Shown here: one piece after another, positions 24,973 to 33,491 of the stretch
How the letters are laid out: every line of letters begins with the position of its first letter
How positions within the stretch are numbered: position 1 is the stretch's first letter
DNA from: Alphaproteobacteria bacterium
Lineage (GTDB): Bacteria > Pseudomonadota > Alphaproteobacteria > JAEULC01
Reading direction: 5' to 3'
DNA: 35,570 nt
Assembly (NCBI GenBank): GCA_023150455.1
Contig: JAKLKW010000029.1
Coordinates: forward strand, 1-35,570
Made by a program: the position numbers and the translations under genes
The notes under the pieces: generated by a model
The model's input: the letters and a program-made list of their open reading frames with translations, nothing else
Database searches by the model: none
Told to the model about the DNA's origin: nothing

Positions 24973-25916
24973 CCGAACGCCGCGGCCACGGCGCCTACGA
25001 GCGCATCATCGCCCGCTGCCAGGGGCTGGAGCCGATCCCTGCGGCGGTGGCGCATCCCTGCGACGAATCCTCGCTTTCGGCCGTCGTCGACGCCGTCGCG
25101 GCGCGGATCATCGCGCCGATCCTGGTCGGCCCGGCGGCCAGGATCAAGGCGGCGGCCGCCGCCGCGAATCTGGACATCGCCGCGTTCCGGCTGGTCGACG
25201 CCGCGCACAGCCACGAATCGGCCGAGAAGGCGGTCGCGCTGGTGCGCGCGGGCGAGGCCGAGGTGCTGATGAAGGGAAGCCTGCACACCGACGAGCTGAT
25301 GGGCGCCGTGGTCAAGCGCGACACCGGTCTGCGCACCGCCAGGCGCCTCAGCCACTGCTTCATCATGGACGTGCCGAGCTATCCGAAGCCGCTCATCATC
25401 ACCGACGCCGCCATCAACATCGTACCGACGCTGGAAGAGAAGGTCGACATCGTCCAGAACGCCATCGATTTCGCTCTCGCGCTGGGCGTCAAGCGGCCGC
25501 TGGTCGCGATCCTGTCCGCGGTCGAGACGGTCAACCCGAAAATTCCCTCGACCATCGAGGCGGCGGCGCTGTGCAAGATGGCCGAGCGCGGGCAGATCAC
25601 GGGCGGGCTGCTGGAAGGCCCGCTAGCGCTCGACAACGCGATCAGCGAGGAAGCGGCGCGCATCAAGCACATCGAATCGCCGGTCGCCGGCCACGCCGAC
25701 ATCCTGCTGGTGCCCGATCTCGAGGCCGGCAACATGCTGGCCAAGAACCTGACCTTCCTGGCCGGGGCCGACGCGGCGGGCATCGTGCTGGGCGCGCGCG
25801 TGCCGATCATCTTGACCAGCCGCGCCGACAGCGTGCGCACGCGCATTGCGTCCTGCGCGGTCGCGGCGCTCTACGCCCAGGCGCGACGCGCGACGCGCCC
25901 CGTCGCGGCGGTTTGA
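24966..25916 (+). CDS. pta: Phosphate acetyl/butyryltransferase
   Basis: A 316-residue PTA/PTB-family enzyme (acyl-CoA + Pi to acyl-phosphate + CoA). Visible family segments are PILVGPAARI, AEVLMKGSLHTDELMGAVVK, HCFIMDVPSYPKPLIITDAA, GPLALDNAISEEAA and ILLVPDLEAGNMLAKNLTFL. It lacks the N-terminal MaoC/enoyl-CoA hydratase domain of the longer bifunctional relatives. Acetyl versus butyryl specificity cannot be told, but the acetate kinase gene 5 bp downstream favours acetyl. ATG 24966 overlaps the previous stop. In Sinorhizobium a similar pta-ackA pair belongs to the phosphate-starvation regulon; no Pho box was visible in front of this cluster. Confidence 0.9.
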   Translation: MVAERRGHGAYERIIARCQGLEPIPAAVAHPCDESSLSAVVDAVAARIIAPILVGPAARIKAAAAAANLDIAAFRLVDAAHSHESAEKAVALVRAGEAEVLMKGSLHTDELMGAVVKRDTGLRTARRLSHCFIMDVPSYPKPLIITDAAINIVPTLEEKVDIVQNAIDFALALGVKRPLVAILSAVETVNPKIPSTIEAAALCKMAERGQITGGLLEGPLALDNAISEEAARIKHIESPVAGHADILLVPDLEAGNMLAKNLTFLAGADAAGIVLGARVPIILTSRADSVRTRIASCAVAALYAQARRATRPVAAV

Positions 25917-25921
25917 GCGCC

Positions 25922-27124
25922 ATGACCGACGCCATCCTGGTGCTGAACGCGGGCTCCTCGAGCCTCAAGTTCCGCGTCTACGCGGTCGACGCGTCGGGCA
26001 AGCCCGGCCTGATGGCGAAGGGACAGGTCGAGGGGCTCGGCGTGCGTCCGCATTTCGTCGCCAGGGATGCGCAGGGCGCGTCGCTGGCCGACGACTCGCT
26101 GTCGAAGGACGCGGTATCGGGCCACGCCGATGCGCTGTCGCAGCTCGCGACCTGGCTGCGGTCGCGCTACGGCGGCACGCGGCTGCTCGCGGTCGGTCAT
26201 CGCGTCGTGCATGGCGGCGTGAAGTACGCCACGTCGGTCGTGGTGACCGACGCCGTGCTCGCGGAGCTGGAGCGGCTGGTGCCGCTGGCGCCGCTGCATC
26301 AGCCGCACAACCTGGCGGCGATCCGCGCCGTGCAGGCGCGGCTGCCGCAGGTGCCGCAGGTCGCCTGCTTCGATACCTCGTTCCACCGCGGCCATCCCGA
26401 GCTGGCCGACCGCTTCGCGCTGCCCGAGACGCTCTATGCCGAGGGCGTGCGCCGCTACGGCTTCCACGGCCTGTCCTACGAGTACATCGCCCGGGCGTTG
26501 CCGCGCGTGGCGCCCGAGATCGCCACCGGCAATGTCGTGGTGGCGCACCTGGGCAGCGGCGCCAGCATGTGCGCGCTTCGCGCGGGCAAGAGCGTCGACA
26601 GCACGCTCGGCTTCACCGCGCTGGACGGGCTGCCGATGGGAACGCGCTGCGGCGCGATCGATCCCGGCGTCCTGCTCTATCTCATTGCCGAGAAGGGCAT
26701 GAGCGCCAAGGCGGTCGAGCGGCTGCTCTACAAGGAAAGCGGCTTGATCGGCCTGTCCGGCGTCAGCAATGACGTGCGCGACCTGCTGGAGAGCGACAAG
26801 CCGGGCGCAAGGCTGGCGCTCGACTACTTCGTCTATCGCATCAACCGCGAGCTGGGCGCGCTGTCCGCTGTGCTCGGCGGGCTCGATGCGATCGTGTTCA
26901 CGGCCGGGATCGGCGAGAACTCGCCCGAGATCCGCGCGCGGGTCTGCCGGGCGGCGGCGTGGATGGGCATCGCCCTGGACGAGCGGCGCAACCGCGCGGG
27001 CGGCCCGCGCATCACGGCGGACGGCGCCGCCGTGTCCGCCTGGGTCATTCCGACCGACGAGGAAGGCATGATCGCCACCCACACGCTCGCGCTGGTCGGC
27101 CGCCCCGCCGCGGCCGCGTCCTGA
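25922..27124 (+). CDS. ackA: Acetate kinase
   Basis: A 400-residue acetate kinase (acetyl phosphate + ADP to acetate + ATP), the usual family length. It has the N-terminal phosphate loop ILVLNAGSSSLKFRVY, substrate motif VGHRVVHGG, CFDTSFH, RYGFHGLSYEY, the nucleotide motif VAHLGSGASMCA, MGTRCGAIDPGV and the C-terminal FTAGIGENSPEIRARVC. It is cotranscribed with pta and fabI. Acetyl phosphate made by the pair can feed ATP or phosphorylate response regulators. Confidence 0.96.
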   Translation: MTDAILVLNAGSSSLKFRVYAVDASGKPGLMAKGQVEGLGVRPHFVARDAQGASLADDSLSKDAVSGHADALSQLATWLRSRYGGTRLLAVGHRVVHGGVKYATSVVVTDAVLAELERLVPLAPLHQPHNLAAIRAVQARLPQVPQVACFDTSFHRGHPELADRFALPETLYAEGVRRYGFHGLSYEYIARALPRVAPEIATGNVVVAHLGSGASMCALRAGKSVDSTLGFTALDGLPMGTRCGAIDPGVLLYLIAEKGMSAKAVERLLYKESGLIGLSGVSNDVRDLLESDKPGARLALDYFVYRINRELGALSAVLGGLDAIVFTAGIGENSPEIRARVCRAAAWMGIALDERRNRAGGPRITADGAAVSAWVIPTDEEGMIATHTLALVGRPAAAAS

Positions 27125-27150
27125 CTTGGGCGCGCCACAGGGAGACGTCG

Positions 27151-27933
27151 ATGTTCGAAAAGCTGAAGCTGCGTACGCTCGAGGGCAAGAAAGGCTTGGT
27201 GATCGGCATCGCCAACGACAAGTCGATCGCCTGGGGCTGCGCCAAGGCGTTCCGGCTGTACGGCGCCGAGCTGGCGACGACCTACCTCAACGACAAGGCG
27301 AAGCCCCATGTCGAGCCGCTCGCGCGCGAGCTGGAATGCCCGATCTTCATGCCGCTCAACGTCGAGGTCGAGGGCCAGATGGAGGCGGTGTTCGACGCCA
27401 TCCGGCAGAAATGGGGACGCCTCGATTTCGCGCTGCATTCGATCGCCTTCGCGCCGAGGGACGACCTGCACGGCCGCGTCGTCGACTGCTCGCGCGCCGG
27501 CTTCCTCAAGGCGATGGACGTGTCCTGCTACTCCTTCCTGCAGATGGCGCGGCTGGCCGAGTCGCTGATGAAGGACGGCGGCACGCTGTTCACGATGAGC
27601 TACTACGGCGCCGAGCGCGTGGTGGAGAACTACAACGTCATGGGTCCGGTCAAGGCCGCGCTGGAGGCGACCGTGCGCTATGTCGCCGCCGAGCTGGGAC
27701 CCAAGGGCATCCGCGTGCACGCGATCTCGCCCGGCCCGATCGCGACGCGCGCCGCGTCGGGCATCGCCGAGTTCGACGAGCTGCTGGAGCGCGTGGCGGC
27801 CAAGGCGCCCGCGCATCGGCTGGTCACCATCGAGGAGGTCGGCATCGCCTGCGCAGGCCTGGCCACGGACGGCGCCAAGCTGATCACCGGCGACCGCCTG
27901 TACATCGATGGCGGCTACCACCTGATCGGCTGA
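27151..27933 (+). CDS. fabI: Enoyl-[acyl-carrier-protein] reductase (NADH) FabI
   Basis: A 260-residue short-chain dehydrogenase of the FabI type (E. coli 262 aa), last step of fatty-acid elongation. The dinucleotide site reads GLVIGIANDKSIAWGCAKAF. The catalytic residues are Y151 and Y161 with K168 (YNVMGPVK, the Y-x6-K motif), aligned with E. coli Y146, Y156 and K163. The C-terminus has AISPGPIATRAASGI and GDRLYIDGGYH. ATG 27151 follows AGGGAGA. Its position behind pta-ackA is conserved in several alphaproteobacteria, where it is usually a second fabI copy. Confidence 0.95.
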   Translation: MFEKLKLRTLEGKKGLVIGIANDKSIAWGCAKAFRLYGAELATTYLNDKAKPHVEPLARELECPIFMPLNVEVEGQMEAVFDAIRQKWGRLDFALHSIAFAPRDDLHGRVVDCSRAGFLKAMDVSCYSFLQMARLAESLMKDGGTLFTMSYYGAERVVENYNVMGPVKAALEATVRYVAAELGPKGIRVHAISPGPIATRAASGIAEFDELLERVAAKAPAHRLVTIEEVGIACAGLATDGAKLITGDRLYIDGGYHLIG

Positions 27934-27984
27934 TATGCGCGGCGTCGACCCTTGAAAAGCAAGTCGACCCGGGGGAGCGGTGAG

Positions 27985-29091
27985 ATGCAAGGACTGCAGA
28001 AGATCGGCTATCGACGCGGCGGGACGGCAGCGATGCTTCTGGTCACGCTGGCGCTGCTTGGCGCCTGCGAGAAGAAGGAGGAGGCGGCCGCGCCCGTGAT
28101 CCGCCCGGTCCGGACGATCACGGCGGAGGTGCAGCAGGAAGCCAGCGGGATCGCGCTCACGGGCGAGATCAAGGCGCGGCAGGAGAGCGCGCACGGATTC
28201 CGCATCGGCGGCCAGGTCGTGGCCCGGCTGGTCGATGTCGGCGACACGGTGAAGAAGGACCAGCCGCTGGCGCGCATCGACGATCGCGACCAGAAGAACC
28301 AGATCCGCGCCGCGCAGGCCGCGGTGACGGCGGCCCGGGCCGAGGTGGAACGGGCCAAGCCGCAGGAGGAGCGGCAGCGGCAGCTGCTCGCCAGCGGGTA
28401 TACGACCCAGGTGCAGTACGACAATGCGCTCAAGCTGCTGCGTTCGGCGGAGGCGAACCTGGAGTCGGCGTCCTCGTCGCTGAAGCTCGCGCAGGATCAG
28501 CTCAAGTACACGGTGCTGGCGGCCGAGTTCGACGGCGTCGTCACGGCGACCGGTGTCGAGGCGGGGCAGGTGGTGCAGGCCGGCCAGATGGTCGTCGTCG
28601 TCGCCGATCCCGACCAGCGCGAAGCCGTGGTCGGCGTCCCCGAAACCCGGATGCGCACCGTGCCGCCCGACTTCCGCGTCGACGTCGAGCTGGTAAGCAA
28701 CCCTGCCATCAAGACCACCGGAAAGTTGCGCGAGGTCTCGCCGATCGCCGATCCCGTGACGCGCAGCTTCACCGTAAAGGTGAGCCTGGACAACCCACCG
28801 CCCGAGATGCGCCTGGGCTCGACGATCCGCGCGTCCGGCAGCGGGCAGGTGGCGAACACGGTGTCGCTGCCGCCTTCGGCGGTGTTCGAGCGCGACAAGA
28901 AGCCGATGGTCTGGGTGGTCAATCCCGCGGACAAGACGGTAGCGATGAAGCCGATCGTCGTCCTGCGCAACGACACCGACCGCATCATCGTCTCCGAGGG
29001 CATCGCCAGCGGCGACATCGTCGTCACCGCCGGCGTCATGAAGCTGAGCCCGGGCCAGAAGGTGGCGTTGCAGGCCCCGGCGGCGAAATGA
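27985..29091 (+). CDS. RND efflux membrane-fusion (periplasmic adaptor) lipoprotein
   Basis: A 368-residue adaptor. The signal sequence ends in a lipobox with Cys28 (LALLGAC), so it is an inner-membrane-anchored lipoprotein. The lipoyl/barrel-sandwich half reads HGFRIGGQVVARLVDVGDTV. A short alpha-hairpin follows (about 95-170, rich in Ala/Glu/Gln), then the second lipoyl half EFDGVVTATGVEAGQVVQAG. The beta-barrel has REVSPIADPVTRSFTVKVSL, and a membrane-proximal domain ends the protein. It links the permease to an outer-membrane channel, which is not encoded in the window. ATG 27985 follows GGGGGAG; an upstream TTG at 27952 is unlikely. Confidence 0.92.
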   Translation: MQGLQKIGYRRGGTAAMLLVTLALLGACEKKEEAAAPVIRPVRTITAEVQQEASGIALTGEIKARQESAHGFRIGGQVVARLVDVGDTVKKDQPLARIDDRDQKNQIRAAQAAVTAARAEVERAKPQEERQRQLLASGYTTQVQYDNALKLLRSAEANLESASSSLKLAQDQLKYTVLAAEFDGVVTATGVEAGQVVQAGQMVVVVADPDQREAVVGVPETRMRTVPPDFRVDVELVSNPAIKTTGKLREVSPIADPVTRSFTVKVSLDNPPPEMRLGSTIRASGSGQVANTVSLPPSAVFERDKKPMVWVVNPADKTVAMKPIVVLRNDTDRIIVSEGIASGDIVVTAGVMKLSPGQKVALQAPAAK

Positions 29092-29105
29092 CGGTGGCGA
29101 AATGA
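29082..29105 (+). repeat. 14-bp tandem duplication at the adaptor/permease junction
   Basis: GGCGAAATGA occurs at 29082-29091 and again at 29096-29105, a 14-bp period (GGCGAAATGACGGT then GGCGAAATGAAGGG). Each copy contains an ATGA stop/start overlap. The first gives the adaptor stop, the second the permease start. An ancestral ATGA overlap was probably split by this duplication. Confidence 0.7.
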
Positions 29106-32100
29106 AGGGCTTCAATCTTTCGGATTGGGCGCTCGAGCACCGATCCCTGGTCGTCTACCTGATGATCATGATCTGCCTGTTCGGGGCGATCGCCTACAAC
29201 CAGCTCGGCCGCGAGGAGGATCCCAGCTTCGTCATCAAGACCATGACGATCCAGGCGCAATGGCCGGGCGCCACGGTCGCCGACATGATGGACCAGGTGA
29301 CCGACCGCATCGAGAAGAAGCTGCAGGAGACGCCGTTTCTCGATTACACCAAGAGCTACACCAAGCCCGGCGTCACGGTCGTCTACGTCAACCTGCTCGA
29401 GCGCGCCCCGGCCGACCAGGTGCCGGGGATATGGAACACCGTCCGCAACAAGATCGGCGACATCGTCGACACCCTGCCCAAGGGCACGCTGGGCCCGTAT
29501 TTCAACGACGACTTCGGCGACACCTATGGCTCGATCTACGCGTTGACCACGGACGGGTTCAGCTTCCGCGAGCTGCGCGACTACGCCGAGCTCATGCGCT
29601 CGGAGTTCCTGCGCCAGCCCGACGTGGCCAAGGTGCAGCTCCTCGGCACGCAGGACGAGAAGATCTTCCTCGACTTCTCCACGCGCCAGCTCGCCAACCT
29701 CGGCATCACGATCCAGCAGGTGACCCAGGCGCTGCGCGACCAGAACGCGGTGGTGCCGACCGGGCGGCTGGTGACGGCCGGCGAGAACATCATCCTCGAC
29801 GTCAGCGGCGAGTTCCAGTCCGAAGCGAGCCTCAGGTCGATCAACCTGCGCATCGGCGACCGTTTCTACCGCCTGCAGGATATCGTCACCATCCGGCGCA
29901 GCTACGTCGATCCGCCGCAGAAGATGTTCCGCTACAACGGCGAGCCGGCGATCGGCGTCGCCGTCTCGATGACGGCCGGCGGCAACGTGCTGGAGCTGGG
30001 CGAGAACCTGAAGCGGGCGGCGAAGCAGCTCGAGGCCGCGCTGCCGGTCGGCGTCGACATCCACCTGGTCGCCGACCAGCCCGTGGTCGTCAACCACGCC
30101 GTCCACGGCTTCGTCAAGACGCTGGTCGAGGCCATCGTCATCGTGCTCGCAGTCAGCTTCTTGAGCCTGGGCCTGCGTGCCGGACTGGTGGTGGCGCTGA
30201 GCATCCCGCTGGTCCTCGGTATCGTCTTCGTCGGCATGGAGATGCTGGGCATCACGCTGCAGCGCATCTCGCTCGGCGCGCTGATCATTGCCCTCGGGCT
30301 GCTGGTCGACGACGCGATGATCACGGTCGAGATGATGATCGCGAAGCTCGAGGAAGGGGTGGGCATTCTCAAGGCGGCCACCGCCGCCTACACGCTGACC
30401 GCGATCCCGATGCTCACCGGCACGCTCGTGACGGTCGCCGGGTTCATCCCGATCGGGTTCGCGCTCAGCAACGCGGGCGAGTACTGCAAGACGCTGTTCA
30501 CCGTGCTTGCGCTCGCCCTGGTCGCCTCGTGGTTCGTGGCCGTGATCTTCTCGCCGCTGATCGGCGTCTGGATCCTGCCCAAGCAGATCAAGAAGGCCCA
30601 TGGCGGAGGCGGGCACGGAACCGGGCGCATGGAGCGGATGTTCCGGCCGGTGCTGGTATGGGCAATGCGGCTGCGCTGGCTGACGATCGCCGTCACGATC
30701 GCGCTGTTCGCCGCCTCGGTGTTCGGAGCCCGGTTCGTCCAGCAGCAGTTCTTCCCCGCATCGGATCGTCCCGAGATCCTGGTCGACATGCGGCTGCCGA
30801 AGGGCGCCTCGATCCACGCGACCGATCGCGAGGTCAAGAAGCTCGAGGAGATCCTCAAGGGCGACGAGCGGATCGAGCGGTTCACGTTCTACATCGGCGG
30901 CGGCGCGATCCGCTTCTACCTGCCGCTCGACGTGCAGCTCGACAACGACTTCTTCGCCCAGGCGGTGATCGTCACGCGCGGCATCGAGGATCGCAACCTC
31001 GTGATGAAAGACCTCGAGCGGGCCTTCGCGGCGGGCTTCGAGGACGTGCTGGTCCGCATCGCGCCGCTGGAAGTTGGGCCGCCGGTCGGCTGGCCGATCC
31101 AGATCCGCGCCAGCGGCAAGACGCCGAACGAGGCGCGCGACATCGCCGACCGCGTGGCCGGCATCCTCCGCGGCTATCCGGGCGCGAACACCGTCAATTT
31201 CGACTGGTACGAGCGCAGCAAGTCGGTGCGGATCGACATCGACCAGGACCTGGCACGGCAGGTGGGCCTGAGCTCCGAGCAGGTCGCCGCGGCGACCAAC
31301 GCGATCATGACCGGCCACGTCGCCACGCAGCTGCGCGACTCGATCTACCTGATCGACATCGTGACGCGCGCCGACAAGGACGAGCGCCTGAACCTGCAGA
31401 CGCTGCGCAACCTGCAGATTCCCGTCGACAAGGGGCGCTCGGTCCCGCTGTCGAGCTTCGCCCGCATCACCGACACGTTCGACGAGAGCTACGTCTGGCG
31501 CCGTGACCGGCTGCCGACCGTCACCGTGCAGGCCGACCTTAGCCCCGGCATCCAGGCGGCGACGGCCATCAAGGCGATCGCGCCGCAGCTCGACGCCCTG
31601 CGCAAGGAGCTGCCGGTCGGCGGGCTGATCGAGGTCGGCGGCACGGTCGAGAAGAGCCGGGACAGCAACGCGTCGATCCAGGCCATGTTCCCGCTGATGG
31701 TCGTCATCATGCTGACGCTGCTGATGCTTCAGCTGCAGAGCATGCAGCGCATGCTCCTGGTCATCAGCGTCGCGCCGCTCGGACTCATCGGCGTGGTGGG
31801 CGCGATGCTGCCGACCGGGGCGCCGATGGGGTTCGTCGCGACGCTCGGCGTGATCTCGCTGATCGGCATGATCGTGCGCAACTCGGTGATCCTGATCGAC
31901 CAGATCGAGATGGACCGCGCCAAGGGCATGCATGCCTGGGATGCGGTGGTCTACGCCTCGGTTCACCGGCTGCGCCCGATCTACCTTACCGCCGCGGCAG
32001 CCTCGCTCGGCATGATTCCGATCGCGCGCGAGGTGTTCTGGGGGCCGATGGCGTATGCGGTGATCGGCGGCCTGATCGTGGCGACGGCGTTGACCTTGCT

Positions 32101-32206
32101 GTTCCTGCCCGCGCTCTACGTCGCCTGGTTCCGCATCAAGGAGCCCGCGGCCGTCGCGACGGCTGCGCCGCCGGCGGCCGAGCCGGCCGCAGCGGCGGGC
32201 AAGTGA
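29102..32206 (+). CDS. RND-family efflux permease (HAE1/AcrB-like)
   Basis: A 1034-residue inner-membrane proton antiporter with 12 predicted helices and two large periplasmic loops. TM1 is LVVYLMIMICLFGAIAYNQL. The proton-relay aspartates are D403 and D404 in TM4 (LGLLVDDAMITVE), matching AcrB D407/D408. In TM10 the AcrB lysine K940 is replaced by R926 (MIVRNSVILIDQ), a variant seen in a subgroup of HAE1-like pumps. The C-terminus is an Ala/Pro-rich tail. It exports hydrophobic compounds, drugs or lipids from periplasm or inner leaflet; substrate unknown. It follows the adaptor gene by 10 bp and is followed by three exported-protein genes, which is unusual for a plain drug pump. Confidence 0.95.
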   Translation: MKGFNLSDWALEHRSLVVYLMIMICLFGAIAYNQLGREEDPSFVIKTMTIQAQWPGATVADMMDQVTDRIEKKLQETPFLDYTKSYTKPGVTVVYVNLLERAPADQVPGIWNTVRNKIGDIVDTLPKGTLGPYFNDDFGDTYGSIYALTTDGFSFRELRDYAELMRSEFLRQPDVAKVQLLGTQDEKIFLDFSTRQLANLGITIQQVTQALRDQNAVVPTGRLVTAGENIILDVSGEFQSEASLRSINLRIGDRFYRLQDIVTIRRSYVDPPQKMFRYNGEPAIGVAVSMTAGGNVLELGENLKRAAKQLEAALPVGVDIHLVADQPVVVNHAVHGFVKTLVEAIVIVLAVSFLSLGLRAGLVVALSIPLVLGIVFVGMEMLGITLQRISLGALIIALGLLVDDAMITVEMMIAKLEEGVGILKAATAAYTLTAIPMLTGTLVTVAGFIPIGFALSNAGEYCKTLFTVLALALVASWFVAVIFSPLIGVWILPKQIKKAHGGGGHGTGRMERMFRPVLVWAMRLRWLTIAVTIALFAASVFGARFVQQQFFPASDRPEILVDMRLPKGASIHATDREVKKLEEILKGDERIERFTFYIGGGAIRFYLPLDVQLDNDFFAQAVIVTRGIEDRNLVMKDLERAFAAGFEDVLVRIAPLEVGPPVGWPIQIRASGKTPNEARDIADRVAGILRGYPGANTVNFDWYERSKSVRIDIDQDLARQVGLSSEQVAAATNAIMTGHVATQLRDSIYLIDIVTRADKDERLNLQTLRNLQIPVDKGRSVPLSSFARITDTFDESYVWRRDRLPTVTVQADLSPGIQAATAIKAIAPQLDALRKELPVGGLIEVGGTVEKSRDSNASIQAMFPLMVVIMLTLLMLQLQSMQRMLLVISVAPLGLIGVVGAMLPTGAPMGFVATLGVISLIGMIVRNSVILIDQIEMDRAKGMHAWDAVVYASVHRLRPIYLTAAAASLGMIPIAREVFWGPMAYAVIGGLIVATALTLLFLPALYVAWFRIKEPAAVATAAPPAAEPAAAAGK

Positions 32207-32222
32207 GATCGGAGGCGATGCG

Positions 32223-33464
32223 ATGATGCGCCATGTCGAACGTCCGCTGGCGACCGGAATGCTGCTCCTGGCGCTGCTGGCATCTTCGGTGCCGGCGCCG
32301 GCCCAGCAGTTCGACAGTCCCGGGCCGCGGCAGGCGTCGCGCCTGCTGCAGCCGCCGCAGAGCGTGAGCGCGATCCACAAGGTCGACGAGCTCGTGCCGA
32401 TCGCGGCGCACACCTACGTGTTCACGCTGCAGACCAACTGGGGGCCGATGCGCGCCTACGGCTACGATGCGCTGGTCCTCTTGCTGCGCGAGCTCTACGC
32501 CATCCAGTCGCTCGAGCACACCAGCAAGACCGAGGCCTACGGCAAGGCGCTGGGCAAGGCGGCGACCGCGCCGATCCGGGCGGTCGAGAACCTGGCGAGC
32601 GACCCGGGCGGCACGATCACCGGCATCCCGCGCGGCATCGGCGCGATGTTCAGCCGCATCGGCGATTCCCTCGGCGGCGGCTCGGGCGACGGCGTCGTCG
32701 GCACCGTCACCGGCTCTGCGGCGAAGAAGCGCGAGATCGCGGTCCGCTACAACGTCTCGCCCTACAGCGCCAACAAGGTGCTGCAGGACAGGATCGCCGA
32801 GCTGGCGCGCGCCGAGGCGCTCGGCGGGCTCACCATGTCGGCGGCGTCGATCGCGATGCCCGGCGGCATCGGCATGGTCTTCTCGGCGACGCGCACCAGC
32901 CAGAACCTGCGCGCGCTGCTGCGCGACCGCACCCCGGCCGAGCTGCGCGAGATCAACTACGAGACGTTGCGGAATCTCGGCGTGCCGGTCGAGGATGCGC
33001 GCGATTTCCTCGCCAACACGGCCTACGACCCGCTGCGGCAGACCGTGCTGGTGCAGTCGCTCGCCGTGCTCGGCGGCGCGCGGCAGCTCGAATCCTACGT
33101 CCGGCTTGCCGACGTCGCCGACGACGCGGACGAGGCGTTCCTCTACCAGCGCATCGCCCAGATGATGGCCGGCTACGTGGCGCAGGGGAAGCAGATCGAC
33201 AATGTCGGCGTGATCCACCACCTGCCCGTGGCGCTGTCGACGGAACGCGACGCGCTGCTGTTCGTGCCGGTGGACGAGCTGTTGTGGACGCCGGCCTCCG
33301 CGCAGACGGCGGCCGCGTTCGACCGGATCGTCGACCCGCTGCAGCCGCGCCGCAAGGAGCTGTACATCGCCGGCTACGCGTCCGCGTCGATGAAGCGCGA
33401 GCTCGCCGCGCGCGGCTGGACGCTCCACGAGAACACGCGCGGCAAGCTTTACGACATCATGTAG
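32223..33464 (+). CDS. Exported protein of unknown function, RND-operon linked
   Basis: A 413-residue protein with a signal peptide (about 1-27, LLLALLASSVPAPAQQ). I recognise no family. Visible parts: an N-terminal segment DELVPIAAHTYVFTLQTNWG; YDALVLLLRELYAIQSLEHT; a Gly-rich patch GTITGIPRGIGAMFSRIGDS; a central helical region with YNVSPYSANKVLQDRIAELA; and a C-terminal half with DPLRQTVLVQSLAVLGGARQ and FLYQRIAQMMAGYVAQGKQ. The protein ends in ELAARGWTLHENTRGKLYDI. It is mostly helical and periplasmic or outer-membrane associated. ATG 32223 follows GGAGG. It lies between the RND permease and an LCAT-like enzyme. Confidence 0.82.
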   Translation: MMRHVERPLATGMLLLALLASSVPAPAQQFDSPGPRQASRLLQPPQSVSAIHKVDELVPIAAHTYVFTLQTNWGPMRAYGYDALVLLLRELYAIQSLEHTSKTEAYGKALGKAATAPIRAVENLASDPGGTITGIPRGIGAMFSRIGDSLGGGSGDGVVGTVTGSAAKKREIAVRYNVSPYSANKVLQDRIAELARAEALGGLTMSAASIAMPGGIGMVFSATRTSQNLRALLRDRTPAELREINYETLRNLGVPVEDARDFLANTAYDPLRQTVLVQSLAVLGGARQLESYVRLADVADDADEAFLYQRIAQMMAGYVAQGKQIDNVGVIHHLPVALSTERDALLFVPVDELLWTPASAQTAAAFDRIVDPLQPRRKELYIAGYASASMKRELAARGWTLHENTRGKLYDIM

Positions 33465-33491
33465 ATGGCGCTACGCGCCCGAGGGGGAAAC

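Noticed and set aside
29036-32413. An 1125-codon open frame on the minus strand
   Set aside because: It is the antisense of the RND permease, rich in Asp/His/Arg/Gln with no domain. The permease reads perfectly on the other strand.
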